Positions 8,677 to 17,734 are shown, counted from the stretch's first letter. The stretch is 64,000 nucleotides of DNA from Micromonospora sp. RHAY321 (GCF_023896955.1 NZ_JAMHIW010000009.1:124001-188000), one strand, 5' to 3'. Numbers and translations: made by a program. The notes: a model not told the origin generated them from the sequence alone.

Positions 8677-10313
8677 CGTCCGAACCCTTTGACCGTACGG
8701 TCGACCGGCGCGCGTTCCTGGCTCGCGCCGCGGCGCTGGCCACCGTCTCCGCCGTGGGCGTCAACGTCGGACTGCCCTCGGTCGCGCTGGCGGGCAACGG
8801 CCTGGCCACCAACACCAGAACCCGAGCGGGCGGACGGCCGCTGGACCAGCCGAACGCCTACACCGAGCCGCGGCCGGAGGCGCTCGCCGAGCCGACCGAG
8901 CTCACGATCGCCGAGGCGGCCTGGCTCATCCGCGCCGGCAAGCTCACCCCCGCGCAACTGGTCGAGGCGTACCTGGCCCGAATCTCCCGGCACGACGGCA
9001 TCTACCAGGCGTTCAACCGGGTGCTCGCGGACACGGCCATCGCGGCCGCGAAGGACGCCGGACGCAGGCCCCGACGCGGCGCGCTGCACGGCATCCCGCT
9101 GGCCATCAAGGACAACTACTACACGGAGGGGGTCCACACCACCGCGAACTCGTTCCTGTTCAAGGACTTCGTGCCTCCGTACGACGCGACCGCGGTGGCC
9201 CGGTTGAAGGCCACCGGCGCGATCGTGCTCGGCAAGACCCAGATGGGCCCGCTGGCGACCACCCGTGCCACCACACCGGCCGGTGTGATCACCACCGTCA
9301 ACGCCTGGGCGCCGACCGACCGCAGCACCGACCCCGGCGGGTCGTCCACCGGCACCGCCACCGCGGTCGCCGGCCGGATGGCCACCTCCGGCATCGGCAC
9401 GCAGACCGGCGGCTCGATCACCTCCCCCTCCAACGCGCAGAATCTCACCGGCCTCAAGCCGACCATGGGTCGGGTCTCGGCGGCCGGCATCATTCCGCTC
9501 ACCTACACCCGCGACCATCCCGGCCCGTTGGCGCGCGACGCCAAGGACGCCGCGATCATGCTGACCGCGATGGCGGGCGAGGACCCCATGGACCCGCGCA
9601 GCCAGGGCCTGCCCGACGTGCCGAACCTGATCGACGCAGCCAGCCCCGTCTACCAGGGGCGCCGCGTCAAGCTGCGCTGGAAGACCCGGATCGGGGTCCT
9701 GCCGGGCTTCGCCAACGGCACCTCGCCCACCGCGCTGGCCCGTGCGGCGTACCTGGCACAGCTCGCCGCGATCCCCGGCGTCACCCTGGTGGACGTGCCG
9801 CTGCCGGCCGAGTGGGGCCAGCTGACCGGCAGCACCTTCAACAACGTCCGGCTGCCCGAGCGGGCCGAGCCGTTCATGCCGTACCTGCGCACGGACCTGC
9901 GCGGCTTCGGGGTGTCGGTGACCAGTTGGCTGCAGGGTGCGCTGATGGGTGGCAACGAGTTCATCACCGGTCAGCGGGCCAAGCTGCTGTTGATGGATCG
10001 GGTGCTCAACGACCTCTTCGACGGCTGCGACGTCGTGGTGCAGACCGACCCGGTGCCCTTCGACATCGTGGGCCTGCCGGAGATCGCCTTCCCGATCGGG
10101 TCCACCACGGCGGGGCTGCCCATCGGCACCATCCTGGGTGGCCTCCCGTACGCCGAGGACCGGCTGTTGTCGGTGGTGGCCGCCTACCAGGCGGTGACGG
10201 ACTGGCATCTGCGTCGTCCGGCCGACCCGCCCGCCGCCGCCGGCGCGCGGCGTGCGGCTCCTGCCGAAGAACTCCGCCTGACGGCCGAGGAGGTCGCCGA
10301 GCTCAGCCAGTGA
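8673..10313 (+). CDS. Tat-exported amidase-signature-family hydrolase
   Basis: A 546-residue amidase. The N-terminus has a twin-arginine signal (DRRAFLARAAALATVS). The core has AIKDNYYTEGV (catalytic Lys), DPGGSSTGTA (cis-Ser of the Ser-cisSer-Lys triad) and QTGGSITSP (nucleophilic Ser) followed by GLKPTMGRVS. Family members hydrolyse amides; this one would do so outside the cytoplasm. ATG 8673 overlaps the upstream stop in ATGA; an in-frame ATG at 8661 is the alternative. A strong hairpin follows the stop at 10318-10349. Confidence 0.9.
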   Translation: MTSEPFDRTVDRRAFLARAAALATVSAVGVNVGLPSVALAGNGLATNTRTRAGGRPLDQPNAYTEPRPEALAEPTELTIAEAAWLIRAGKLTPAQLVEAYLARISRHDGIYQAFNRVLADTAIAAAKDAGRRPRRGALHGIPLAIKDNYYTEGVHTTANSFLFKDFVPPYDATAVARLKATGAIVLGKTQMGPLATTRATTPAGVITTVNAWAPTDRSTDPGGSSTGTATAVAGRMATSGIGTQTGGSITSPSNAQNLTGLKPTMGRVSAAGIIPLTYTRDHPGPLARDAKDAAIMLTAMAGEDPMDPRSQGLPDVPNLIDAASPVYQGRRVKLRWKTRIGVLPGFANGTSPTALARAAYLAQLAAIPGVTLVDVPLPAEWGQLTGSTFNNVRLPERAEPFMPYLRTDLRGFGVSVTSWLQGALMGGNEFITGQRAKLLLMDRVLNDLFDGCDVVVQTDPVPFDIVGLPEIAFPIGSTTAGLPIGTILGGLPYAEDRLLSVVAAYQAVTDWHLRRPADPPAAAGARRAAPAEELRLTAEEVAELSQ

Positions 10314-10317
10314 CGTG

Positions 10318-10349
10318 CGAAGGGCGGGCAGGTCGGTGCCCGCCCTTCG
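10318..10349 (+). terminator. Intrinsic terminator after the amidase gene
   Basis: CGAAGGGCGGGCA (10318-10330) and TGCCCGCCCTTCG (10337-10349) are perfect 13-bp arms with a 6-base loop, starting 5 bp after the TGA. Confidence 0.8.
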
Positions 10350-10579
10350 TGGCCGTGCGAAAAGCCGAGGACTTTCGACGTACGTCCCCGGTGGAATGTG
10401 TCGTGCCTCGGCAGAACAACCGCATCTGCTCTGACAGTGGCGAGTATCAAGATTTCCTCAACTGCCGCCGTGAACGTTCCGAACATCCATCGAAACCTGT
10501 TGAATCGAGTTATCCGAGTTGGCGCGGCCGCCCCTGCCGGACCCTTTTCCGTCGTGTACGTACCGTGAAGGGGTATCAG

Positions 10580-13168
10580 GTGAAACGAAGACTGTCTCGG
10601 ACAACGGTGTCGGTCGCGTGCGCGTTGACTCTGGTCGGTGCGCCGGTGTTGACGTCGGCGACCACCGCTACCGCCTCGAACCGCGTACCGAAGCCGGAGT
10701 CGGTGATCGGCTGGGCGCCGTGTGCCGACTACAAGCTCGCCACGTACGAGCAGATCGCCGACTACTACCGGGCGATCGACAGGGCCAGCGACCGGATGAA
10801 GCTCGTCGAGATCGGCAGGACCAGCGAGGGACGGCCGCAGCTGATGGCGATCGTCTCCTCCGAGAAGAACCTCAAGGACGCGAACCTCAGGCGCTACCGC
10901 GAGACCTCGGTACGGCTCTCCCAGGGCGACTCGCTTCCCGAGTCTGAGGCGCGTGCCCTGGCGAAGAACGGCAAGGCCATCGCCTGGGTCGACTTCGGCA
11001 TCCACTCCACCGAGGTGGCCGGGCACCAGACCGCCCCACAGTTCGCGTTCGACCTGGTGACCAGCGAGACGCCCGAGGCGCGCGCCATCCGGGACAACGT
11101 CATCACCCTGTTGGTGCCGAACGTGAACCCGGACGGCGGCACGAAGGTCGCCGAGTGGTACCGGAAGAACCTGGGTGGGCCCTACCAGGATGCGAGCTAT
11201 CCCGAGCTGTACCAGAAGTACGCCGGCCACGACAACAACCGTGACTGGTACATGTTCAATCTGCAGGAGACGCAGAACGTCGGGCGTCAACTGTTCCACG
11301 AGTGGATTCCGCAGGTCATGCACAACGTGCACCAGACCGCCGTCTTTCCCGCCCGGATCAGCATCCCGCCGTACGAGGACCCGCTGAACCCGAACATCAA
11401 CCCCCAGGTGGTCCGGGGCGTCAACCTCGTCGGCGACGCGATGGGGCAGCGGCTGGATCGGGAGGGCAAGGTCGGCGCGCTGGCCCGCCAGCAGTACGAC
11501 ATCTGGTGGAACGGCGGCGCGCGGACCGCGCCGTACTACCACAACCAGATCGGCATCCTGACCGAGACGGCGCACGCCTCGGCGAGCCCGCGGGTGTACG
11601 ACCCCGCCACCTTCCCGAAGACCTTCGCGGACGGCACCTCGACGAGCGAGCCGTCGGTCTTCTACCCCAGCCCCTGGAAGGGTGGCGAGTGGCACCTGTC
11701 GCAGAGTTGCGACTACATCAAGACGGCCTCGTGGGCGATGCTCCGGGTGGCCAGCGACGACCGCGAGGGCCTGCTCTACGGCTCGGCGCAGATGGCCCGG
11801 GACGGTGCCCGCAACGGCGCCGGGACGACCTACGTGATCCCCGCCGACCAGGCGGACTTCCCGACCGCCACCAAGCTGGTGGACAAGCTGCGCTGGAACA
11901 ACATCCAGGTCGAGCGGGCGGTCAGCTCCTTCACCGTCGGCAAGCGCACCTACCCCGCCGGGAGCTACCTGGTGCGGGAGGCCCAGCCGTACCGGGCGGC
12001 CGTGTTGGACCTGCTGAACCCGCAGGTCTATCCGGACCGGAGGCTCTACCCGGGTGGCCCGCTGGAGCCGCCGTACGACATCACCGGCTACACCCTGTCG
12101 TTCCAGATGGGCGTCACCGTCGACAAGCTCGGTCAGGCGGTGCGCGCCAGCACCGTCCGGGTCGACTCGCCGAGGGTGCCGGCGGGTGTGGTGGCCGGCG
12201 CGCCGAAGTACGCGTACGCCCTCGACCCGCGGGTCAACGACAGCTCCGCGGCCGTGAACTCCCTGCTGGCGGCGGGGGACAAGGTCCTGCTCAGCGGCGC
12301 CGAGGTGACCACTCGCAGCGGCAAACTGCCGGCTGGCACGTTCCTGGTGACCCCCCGTCCGGGCACCGAGGCGCGGGTGACGGCGCTCGCCACCCGGTAC
12401 GGCCTCAGCGTCGCCGCGGTCGACGCGCAGCCGGCGACGGTGCGGGAACTCGTCGCACCTCGGATCGGGCTGTACGACGGGTTCAACAACTACGACGAGG
12501 GCTGGACCCGCCTGATCCTGGACCAGTTCGGCTTCGGCTACCAGAAGCTGACGAACGCGTCGGTCCGGGCCGGCGACCTGCGGGCGAAGTTCGACACGAT
12601 CGTGCTGCCCGACGCCACGTACAACTCGATGCGCAACGGCCGCGCGGCGGGCTCGCTGCCGCCGGAGTACACCGGCGGGATGACCGACGCGGGCGTGGCC
12701 AACCTGAAGGCGTTCGTCGAGGCGGGCGGCACCGTGGTCACCCTCAACAAGGCCGCTGAGCTGCCCATCAAGGCGTTCGGCGTGCCGGTCAAGGACGTCA
12801 CCGAGGGGGTGCCGGACACCAGCTACAACGTTCCGGGCTCGGTGCTGAACCTCACCGTCGACGCCGGTGACCCGGTCGCCGCCGGGTTCGGACCGACCGC
12901 GTCGGCGTTCGTCGCCGACGGGCCGGCGTTCGAGGTTGAGGACGGTGCGCAGGGTGTCACGGTGGCAGCCACCTGGCCGAAGACCAACCTGCTGAAGAGT
13001 GGCTTCCTCCTCGGCGAGGACGTCATCGGCGGCAAGGCGGCCGTGGTGACGGCGAAGGTGGGCGACGGGCAGGTCGTGATGATCGGCTTCAAGCCGCAGC
13101 ACCGGGCTCAGTCGCACGGTACGTACCGGCTGCTGTTCAACGCGATGTACCTGGGGGGTCAGCGCTGA
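10580..13168 (+). CDS. Secreted M14-family metallopeptidase with large C-terminal region
   Basis: An 862-residue exported protein. I chose GTG 10580 because AAGGGG lies about 7 bases upstream and a signal peptide follows (VKRRLSRTTVSVACAL to the SATTATAS cleavage area). The M14-like zinc site is GIHSTEVAG (His and Glu), and MHNVHQTAVFP is the probable third-ligand region. GHDNNRDWYM replaces the usual DLNRNY, and ILTETAHASAS holds the probable catalytic Glu. The C-terminal 450 residues form additional domains, the last (AFVEAGGTVVTLNKAAELP) resembling a class I glutamine amidotransferase-like Rossmann fold seen in large M14 proteins. The specificity is unknown. Confidence 0.88.
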   Translation: MKRRLSRTTVSVACALTLVGAPVLTSATTATASNRVPKPESVIGWAPCADYKLATYEQIADYYRAIDRASDRMKLVEIGRTSEGRPQLMAIVSSEKNLKDANLRRYRETSVRLSQGDSLPESEARALAKNGKAIAWVDFGIHSTEVAGHQTAPQFAFDLVTSETPEARAIRDNVITLLVPNVNPDGGTKVAEWYRKNLGGPYQDASYPELYQKYAGHDNNRDWYMFNLQETQNVGRQLFHEWIPQVMHNVHQTAVFPARISIPPYEDPLNPNINPQVVRGVNLVGDAMGQRLDREGKVGALARQQYDIWWNGGARTAPYYHNQIGILTETAHASASPRVYDPATFPKTFADGTSTSEPSVFYPSPWKGGEWHLSQSCDYIKTASWAMLRVASDDREGLLYGSAQMARDGARNGAGTTYVIPADQADFPTATKLVDKLRWNNIQVERAVSSFTVGKRTYPAGSYLVREAQPYRAAVLDLLNPQVYPDRRLYPGGPLEPPYDITGYTLSFQMGVTVDKLGQAVRASTVRVDSPRVPAGVVAGAPKYAYALDPRVNDSSAAVNSLLAAGDKVLLSGAEVTTRSGKLPAGTFLVTPRPGTEARVTALATRYGLSVAAVDAQPATVRELVAPRIGLYDGFNNYDEGWTRLILDQFGFGYQKLTNASVRAGDLRAKFDTIVLPDATYNSMRNGRAAGSLPPEYTGGMTDAGVANLKAFVEAGGTVVTLNKAAELPIKAFGVPVKDVTEGVPDTSYNVPGSVLNLTVDAGDPVAAGFGPTASAFVADGPAFEVEDGAQGVTVAATWPKTNLLKSGFLLGEDVIGGKAAVVTAKVGDGQVVMIGFKPQHRAQSHGTYRLLFNAMYLGGQR

Positions 13169-13183
13169 CCTGACGTGGGTCGC

Positions 13184-13215
13184 GGTGGCCGGGTGCGCTC
13201 ATGCGCCCGGCCACC
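13184..13215. terminator. Terminator between convergent genes
   Basis: GGTGGCCGGG (13184-13193) pairs with CCCGGCCACC (13206-13215) across a 12-base loop. It sits 15 bp after the M14 peptidase stop and 40 bp before the stop of the opposing gene. Confidence 0.6.
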
Positions 13216-13255
13216 GGCGTGCGCATGGGAACGCACTTAAGCGCCGCCGTGTCCC

Positions 13256-13969
13256 TCAGGCCAGGAGGCGCTCCCGCATCGTCGCGCCCAGATTGATCCC
13301 ACCCACCGCACGAGGGCCCGTCGGGTCGTGCACGTCGAGGACGTTGTTGCGGCGCATCAGCTCCCGCACCGCAGGTGGCAGCCGAGGCGGGTCGTCCATC
13401 GCTGCGAGGACCTGCGCGGCGCTTGAGATCAGTCGATCGGCCAGGGCGGCGGCGTCGGTGTCCACCCGTACCCGGCCGTACTCCCAGCCGGCGGTGGTGA
13501 GGTCGAGTACCTCGAACATCCGGGTCACGAGCGGCTTCGGGTCGGTCACCCGGTCGAGCCGGGGTGCCCGGCTGCCGACCACCGCGACGGCGGCGGCCAC
13601 CTGCGCGTACGGGTGGAAGCCGCTCGGCAACGCGAACAGTGGCCACCGCAGCGCCGAGCCGGCCTCCATCCACAGCGGCCGGTAGTTCCGGCGGTGCACC
13701 AGGAGGCGCCGGCCCGTCCGTCGGTGGATCTCGTGGGCCTGGGCCAGGAGATCCGCGTGGGCCTCGTCGGCGACCTGGCTCACGATCCGGGCCGCCACCA
13801 CCAGGCCGTCGTCGCTGTCCAGCATTCCGCTGACCGCCTCGACCTGCTCAGAGAACCGGATCTGCGCGCGGGCGCCGTACCGGTGCTGGACGTCGCGTAG
13901 CAGCGCCTCCTGCCGCCCCGCATCGAGCTGGACCCGCCCGCCGCCCAGCAACCGTCGAAGCCAACGCAT
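13256..13969 (-). CDS. Hypothetical protein, 237 aa
   Basis: A soluble protein starting MRWLRRLLGGGRVQLDAGRQ at ATG 13969, with GAGG 5 bases upstream. It has no signal peptide or membrane helix. Visible elements are a central hydrophobic AQVAAAVAVVGSRAP stretch and a C-terminal VRELMRRNNVLDVHDPTG. I do not recognise the family. It is divergent from the DGPF/ECF42 operon, separated by 214 bp that contain the candidate ECF42 promoter; a regulatory link is possible but unsupported. Confidence 0.6.
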   Translation of the reverse strand: MRWLRRLLGGGRVQLDAGRQEALLRDVQHRYGARAQIRFSEQVEAVSGMLDSDDGLVVAARIVSQVADEAHADLLAQAHEIHRRTGRRLLVHRRNYRPLWMEAGSALRWPLFALPSGFHPYAQVAAAVAVVGSRAPRLDRVTDPKPLVTRMFEVLDLTTAGWEYGRVRVDTDAAALADRLISSAAQVLAAMDDPPRLPPAVRELMRRNNVLDVHDPTGPRAVGGINLGATMRERLLA

Positions 13970-14104
13970 TTCGCCTCGTTTCAGCACAGCCGTCCCGGAC
14001 CGCGGCAATGCTAGTGCGTCGGACCTTCCTGGGATGGTGACGGGGTGCCTGGGCGGTCTGTGCGCCCTCTGCTCCGAGCGGGTCGAAAAAAGTCAGGACG
14101 CCGA

Positions 14105-14131
14105 TGTCGAGAACCGGGGGCCGGCTCCGTC
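14105..14131 (+). promoter_or_regulatory. Candidate ECF42-type promoter of the DGPF-sigma operon
   Basis: TGTCGA (14105-14110) and CGTC (14128-14131) are separated by 17 bp, 52 bp before the DGPF start codon. From general knowledge, ECF42 sigma factors recognise TGTCGA at -35 and a CGTC-like -10, so the operon is probably autoregulated. Confidence 0.6.
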
Positions 14132-14183
14132 CCCGTGGTGAAGGCGACCAAGATGGGGCGCACCAGTACCGAGGAGAACCACG

Positions 14184-14591
14184 ATGGCCAAGTACCTGCT
14201 GCTGAAGCACTACCGCGGCGCTCCGGCTGCGGTCAACGACGTGCCCATGGACAAGTGGGCGCCGGAGGAGATCACGGCGCACGTGCAGTACATGAACGAC
14301 TTCGCGGCCCGGCTCGAGACCACCGGCGAGTTCGTCGACGGCCAGGCGCTCTCCCCCGAGGGGACGTGGGTCCGGTACGACGGGGAGGGCCGCCCGCCGG
14401 TCACCGACGGCCCGTTCGCCGAGACGAAGGATCTCATCGCCGGCTGGATGGTGATCGACGTGGACAGCTACGAGCGCGCCGTCGAGCTGGCCGGGGAGCT
14501 GTCGGCCGCCCCCGGAGCGGGCGGGAAGCCGATTCACGAGTGGCTGGAGCTGCGCCCCTTCCTGACCGAGCCGCCCACCATCACGGAGTGA
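14184..14591 (+). CDS. YCII/DGPF-domain protein, ECF42 partner
   Basis: A 135-residue YCII-related protein with the signature VTDGPFAETKDLIAGW at about residues 73-88 and an N-terminal KYLLLKHYRG strand. GAGGAG precedes ATG 14184. DGPF proteins are characteristically encoded beside ECF42 sigma factors and are members of their regulons; their biochemical function is unknown. The stop is 8 bp before the sigma gene, so the two form an operon. Confidence 0.9.
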   Translation: MAKYLLLKHYRGAPAAVNDVPMDKWAPEEITAHVQYMNDFAARLETTGEFVDGQALSPEGTWVRYDGEGRPPVTDGPFAETKDLIAGWMVIDVDSYERAVELAGELSAAPGAGGKPIHEWLELRPFLTEPPTITE

Positions 14592-14599
14592 CCTCGGCA

Positions 14600-15745
14600 A
14601 TGAACGAGGCCCTGCTCAGGAGCCTCACACCGAGCGTGCTCGGGATCCTCGTCCGCCGCGGAGCTGACTTCGCGGCGGGCGAGGACGCCGTGCAGGACGC
14701 GCTGGTCGAGGCGGTCCGTGTCTGGCCGACCGATCCGCCACGGGACCCGAAGGGCTGGCTGGTCACCGTGGCCTGGCGCCGGTTCCTCGACGCGACCCGG
14801 GCGGACGCCGCCCGCCGCCGGCGTGAGGACCTCGTCGACGAGGAGCCGGCCCCCGGCCCCACGCCAGCGGTGGACGACACGCTCCAGCTCTACTTCCTGT
14901 GCGCCCACCCCTCCCTGACGCCGTCGTCCGCGGTCGCGCTCACGTTGCGCGCCGTCGGCGGGCTGACCACCCGCCAGATCGCCCAGGCATACCTGGTGCC
15001 CGAGGCGACCATGGCGCAGCGCATCAGCCGGGCCAAGCGCACGGTCTCCGGCGTGCGCTTCGACCAGCCCGGCGACGTCGCCACCGTGCTGCGCGTCCTC
15101 TACCTGGTCTTCAACGAGGGCTACTCCGGCGACGTCGACCTCGCCGCCGAGGCCATCCGGCTCACCCGGCAGCTCTCGGCCGCGATCGACCACCCCGAGG
15201 TGGCGGGGCTGCTCGCGCTGATGCTGCTCCACCACGCCCGGCGGGCCACCCGGAACGCGCCCGACGGCAGCCTGGTGCCGCTCGCCGAGCAGGATCGCGG
15301 TCGCTGGGACACCACGTCGATCGCCGAGGGCGTCCAGATCCTGCAGGCGGCCCTCGCCCGCGACCGGCTGGGCGAGTTCCAGGCCCAGGCCGCCATCGCG
15401 GCGCTCCATGCTGACGCGCCCGCCGCCGAGGAGACCGACTGGGTGCAGATCGTCGAGTGGTACGACGAACTCGTGCGCCTGACCGACAGTCCGGTCGTCC
15501 GGCTCAACCGCGCGGTGGCCGTCGGTGAGGCCGACGGACCCCGTGCCGGCCTGGCGGCGCTCGCGGCGCTGGACGACGCACTGCCCCGCCACACGGCGGT
15601 CGCGGCGTACCTCCACGAGCGCGACGGCGACCTGGCGACGGCGGCACGGCTGTACGCCGAGGCGGCGCGACGGGCACCCAACCTCGCCGAGCGCGACCAC
15701 CTCACCCGCCAGGCCGCCCGACTGAACGCCGGGCGGGGTCGTTGA
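14600..15745 (+). CDS. ECF42-group RNA polymerase sigma factor
   Basis: A 381-residue sigma factor. Region 2 is shortened (FAAGEDAVQDALVEAVRVWP, then PKGWLVTVAWRRFLDATR). Region 4 carries the helix-turn-helix GLTTRQIAQAYLVPEATMAQRISRAKR. The remaining 200 residues are the TPR-like C-terminal extension typical of ECF42 (VRLNRAVAVGEADGPRAGL, LYAEAARRAPNLAERDHL). ECF42 members have no anti-sigma factor; the extension is thought to be regulatory. GGAG at 14585 lies 11 bases from ATG 14600; an in-frame GTG at 14588 overlapping the DGPF stop is an alternative. It is a paralogue of the gene at 60614. Confidence 0.92.
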   Translation: MNEALLRSLTPSVLGILVRRGADFAAGEDAVQDALVEAVRVWPTDPPRDPKGWLVTVAWRRFLDATRADAARRRREDLVDEEPAPGPTPAVDDTLQLYFLCAHPSLTPSSAVALTLRAVGGLTTRQIAQAYLVPEATMAQRISRAKRTVSGVRFDQPGDVATVLRVLYLVFNEGYSGDVDLAAEAIRLTRQLSAAIDHPEVAGLLALMLLHHARRATRNAPDGSLVPLAEQDRGRWDTTSIAEGVQILQAALARDRLGEFQAQAAIAALHADAPAAEETDWVQIVEWYDELVRLTDSPVVRLNRAVAVGEADGPRAGLAALAALDDALPRHTAVAAYLHERDGDLATAARLYAEAARRAPNLAERDHLTRQAARLNAGRGR

Positions 15746-15852
15746 CGGGCCGATCTGATCAGGAATCAAGAAGCTCGGGGGTGCGGTCGCGCCTAGCCTT
15801 TCCCAGGTAGCCGGCGCCACGCCGGGCCTGAACAGTGAGGGGAAGCCTGAGA

Positions 15853-16302
15853 ATGTCCGCGAACACCTCCACCACCGTGTCCGACGGCTTCAGCCCGGAA
15901 GAGCGTGCCGCGATGAAGGAGCGCGCCGCCGAGCTGCGCGCCGAGGGCAGGAAGGGCGCCAAGAAGGCCGACGGGTTGCAGGCGGTCCTCGACCGGATCG
16001 CCCAGATGGCGCCGGAAGACCGGGCGCTCGCCGAACGCGTACACGTGGCGGTGACCGCCGCCGCCCCGGAGCTGTCGCCCAAGACCTGGTACGGGATGCC
16101 GGCCTACGCGAACGCGGACGACAAGATCGTGGTCTTCTTCCAGGACTCCGGCAAGTTCAACTACCGGTACTCGACCCTGGGCTTCCAGGACACGGCCAAC
16201 CTCGACGACGGTGACCTGTGGCCGGTGGCGTACGCGCTGCGGACGTGGAGCGCCGCGGTGGAGAAGAGGGTCATCGAGCTGGTGAAGGCCGCCGTCGCCT
16301 GA
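15853..16302 (+). CDS. DUF1801-type (YdhG-like) protein
   Basis: A 149-residue protein. The C-terminal 90 residues match the DUF1801 fold: PKTWYGMPAYANADDKIVVFF and SGKFNYRYSTLGF are characteristic. The N-terminus is a charged helix (EERAAMKERAAELRAEGRKG). The start at ATG 15853 has GAGGGGAAG about 9 bases upstream. Members are described as frataxin-like or possible iron-handling proteins, but the function here is not established. It stands alone downstream of the ECF42 gene on the same strand. Confidence 0.8.
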   Translation: MSANTSTTVSDGFSPEERAAMKERAAELRAEGRKGAKKADGLQAVLDRIAQMAPEDRALAERVHVAVTAAAPELSPKTWYGMPAYANADDKIVVFFQDSGKFNYRYSTLGFQDTANLDDGDLWPVAYALRTWSAAVEKRVIELVKAAVA

Positions 16303-16323
16303 CCGTTGCCCGTACGACCACCC

Positions 16324-16944
16324 TCAGCTCCGAGCGCTGCGTCCCGCGTCCCGTGAGGGCGTGGACTCCTGCTCGGACGATTCGGTGTGCGCCCGTTCAC
16401 CGTCCTGGTCGAACATGGTGAGGATCTCGACCGGGCCGTCCAGCGCCCCGATGGAGTGCGGGGTCATCGTGGAGAACTCGGCCGCCTCGCCGGCGCCGAC
16501 CGTGATCCGCCGGTCGCCGAGGTGCAGCAGCGCGGTGCCGCTGAGCACGGTGAACCATTCCCGTCCGGGGTGAACGGCCAGGTGCCCGGGGCCGGTACGC
16601 CGTTCGGGAGTGATCCGCATCTTGGCCACCAGGCGGCCACCGTGCTGTGCGGCGTCGCGCGACAGCACCCAGGTGACCAGGCCGGGTTCCTGGTGCTGGA
16701 CCGGCCGGATGATCACGTCGGCGTCGTCGACGGGCTCCACGAGGTGATCGATCGTGGTGCCCAGTTCCCGGGCGAGTACGACGAGCTGGTCGAGGTCGAT
16801 GCGGCGGTTGCCGGTCTCGATCCGGCTCAGCGTCGACGGGCTGATGTGGCACCGGGCGGCGAGCGAGTCGAGGCTCCAACCGTGGGCCTGCCGTAGCCCG
16901 CGGAGGCGTTGCCGGACGACGTCCGACAGGTCGACGTGTGACAC
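16324..16944 (-). CDS. XRE-family regulator with C-terminal cupin domain
   Basis: A 206-residue protein starting at GTG 16944 with GGAG 4 bases away. Residues 8-63 form an XRE helix-turn-helix (RLRGLRQAHGWSLDSLAARCHISPSTLSRIETGNR). Residues about 105-175 form a small-molecule-binding cupin (HLAVHPGREWFTVLSGTALLHLGDR, VGAGEAAEFSTMTPHSIGAL). This two-domain layout is that of SutR/PuuR-type regulators. It is divergent from a methyltransferase gene, with tandem repeats between them that are candidate operators. The ligand is unknown. Confidence 0.9.
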   Translation of the reverse strand: MSHVDLSDVVRQRLRGLRQAHGWSLDSLAARCHISPSTLSRIETGNRRIDLDQLVVLARELGTTIDHLVEPVDDADVIIRPVQHQEPGLVTWVLSRDAAQHGGRLVAKMRITPERRTGPGHLAVHPGREWFTVLSGTALLHLGDRRITVGAGEAAEFSTMTPHSIGALDGPVEILTMFDQDGERAHTESSEQESTPSRDAGRSARS

Positions 16945-16962
16945 GGCTCCATGCTACGGCTT

Positions 16963-17002
16963 CTTGCGTAAACGGCAAGGAGCCTTGCTGCAACGGCAGG
17001 AG
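16963..17002. promoter_or_regulatory. Tandem 20-bp direct repeats, candidate XRE-cupin operators overlapping a promoter
   Basis: CTTGCGTAAACGGCAAGGAG (16963-16982) and CTTGCTGCAACGGCAGGAG (16984-17002) repeat with a 21-bp period, placing them on the same DNA face. The second copy contains TTGCTG (16985-16990), 16 bp from TACCGT (17007-17012), a plausible -35/-10 pair for the methyltransferase gene, so occupancy would repress it. Confidence 0.55.
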
Positions 17003-17064
17003 CGCATACCGTTGAGGTACGGGGGACAGGCGGTCTCTCGTACCCCTTCGGCAGGAGCCCGGTA

Positions 17065-17721
17065 ATGAGCAAGCCTCACGACCATCCCGGATCGCCGCAC
17101 GCGGAGCACGCCGCGTTCGACCCGCAGTGGTGGGAGCACCACTACCGGGAACACCCGGCGAAACACCAGTCCCCGAGCCCGCAACTGGTGGCCGAGGTGA
17201 CCGGCCTTCCCGCCGGGTCGGCGCTCGACGCGGGTTGCGGCGGTGGAGCCGACGCGCTCTGGCTCGCCCAGCAGGGCTGGCAGGTGACGGCGGTCGACGT
17301 GTCACCGACCGCCGTCAGCACCGCCGAGGGCTCCGCCGCGCACCACGACCACCAGATCACCTCGCGCATCTCCTGGGTCGTGGCCGACCTGACAACCTGG
17401 CAACCGCCGACGCGCTACGACCTGGTGGTGAGCCAGTACGTCCACCCCAGGGTGCCCTTCACGGAGTTCGTGGCCCGCCTGGCCCAGGCCGTCGCCCCCG
17501 ACGGAACGCTCCTCATCGTCGGCCACGATAAGGCCGACGAGCACTCGGCGGCCCACGCCCCCGACGACGCCTCGATCAGTCTCGACGCCGTCACCGGATC
17601 CCTGAGCCCGGACCTGTGGGATGTCGAGGTGGCCGAGCCCCGGATCCGCCACACCGAGCATGATTCAACGCGAGTGGTTATTCGCGACCTGGTCGTCAGA
17701 GCGCATCGCAGGCCGCTGTGA
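17065..17721 (+). CDS. Class I SAM-dependent methyltransferase
   Basis: A 218-residue protein with motif I ALDAGCGGGADALWLA (about residues 53-68), motif II QVTAVDVSPTAV and a motif IV-like YDLVVSQYVHPRV. FDPQWWEHHYREHP near the N-terminus is seen in tellurite-resistance TehB-like and related small methyltransferases. GGAG lies 9 bases before ATG 17065. It is divergent from the XRE-cupin regulator that probably controls it. The substrate is unknown. Confidence 0.88.
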   Translation: MSKPHDHPGSPHAEHAAFDPQWWEHHYREHPAKHQSPSPQLVAEVTGLPAGSALDAGCGGGADALWLAQQGWQVTAVDVSPTAVSTAEGSAAHHDHQITSRISWVVADLTTWQPPTRYDLVVSQYVHPRVPFTEFVARLAQAVAPDGTLLIVGHDKADEHSAAHAPDDASISLDAVTGSLSPDLWDVEVAEPRIRHTEHDSTRVVIRDLVVRAHRRPL

Positions 17722-17734
17722 TGGTGCCCGCCGG

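Noticed and set aside
10184..13117. A 977-codon open frame on the minus strand
   Set aside because: It is antisense to the M14 peptidase with its signal peptide and zinc motifs; the antisense product is Arg/Val/His/Leu-rich low complexity, the usual shadow in high-GC DNA.
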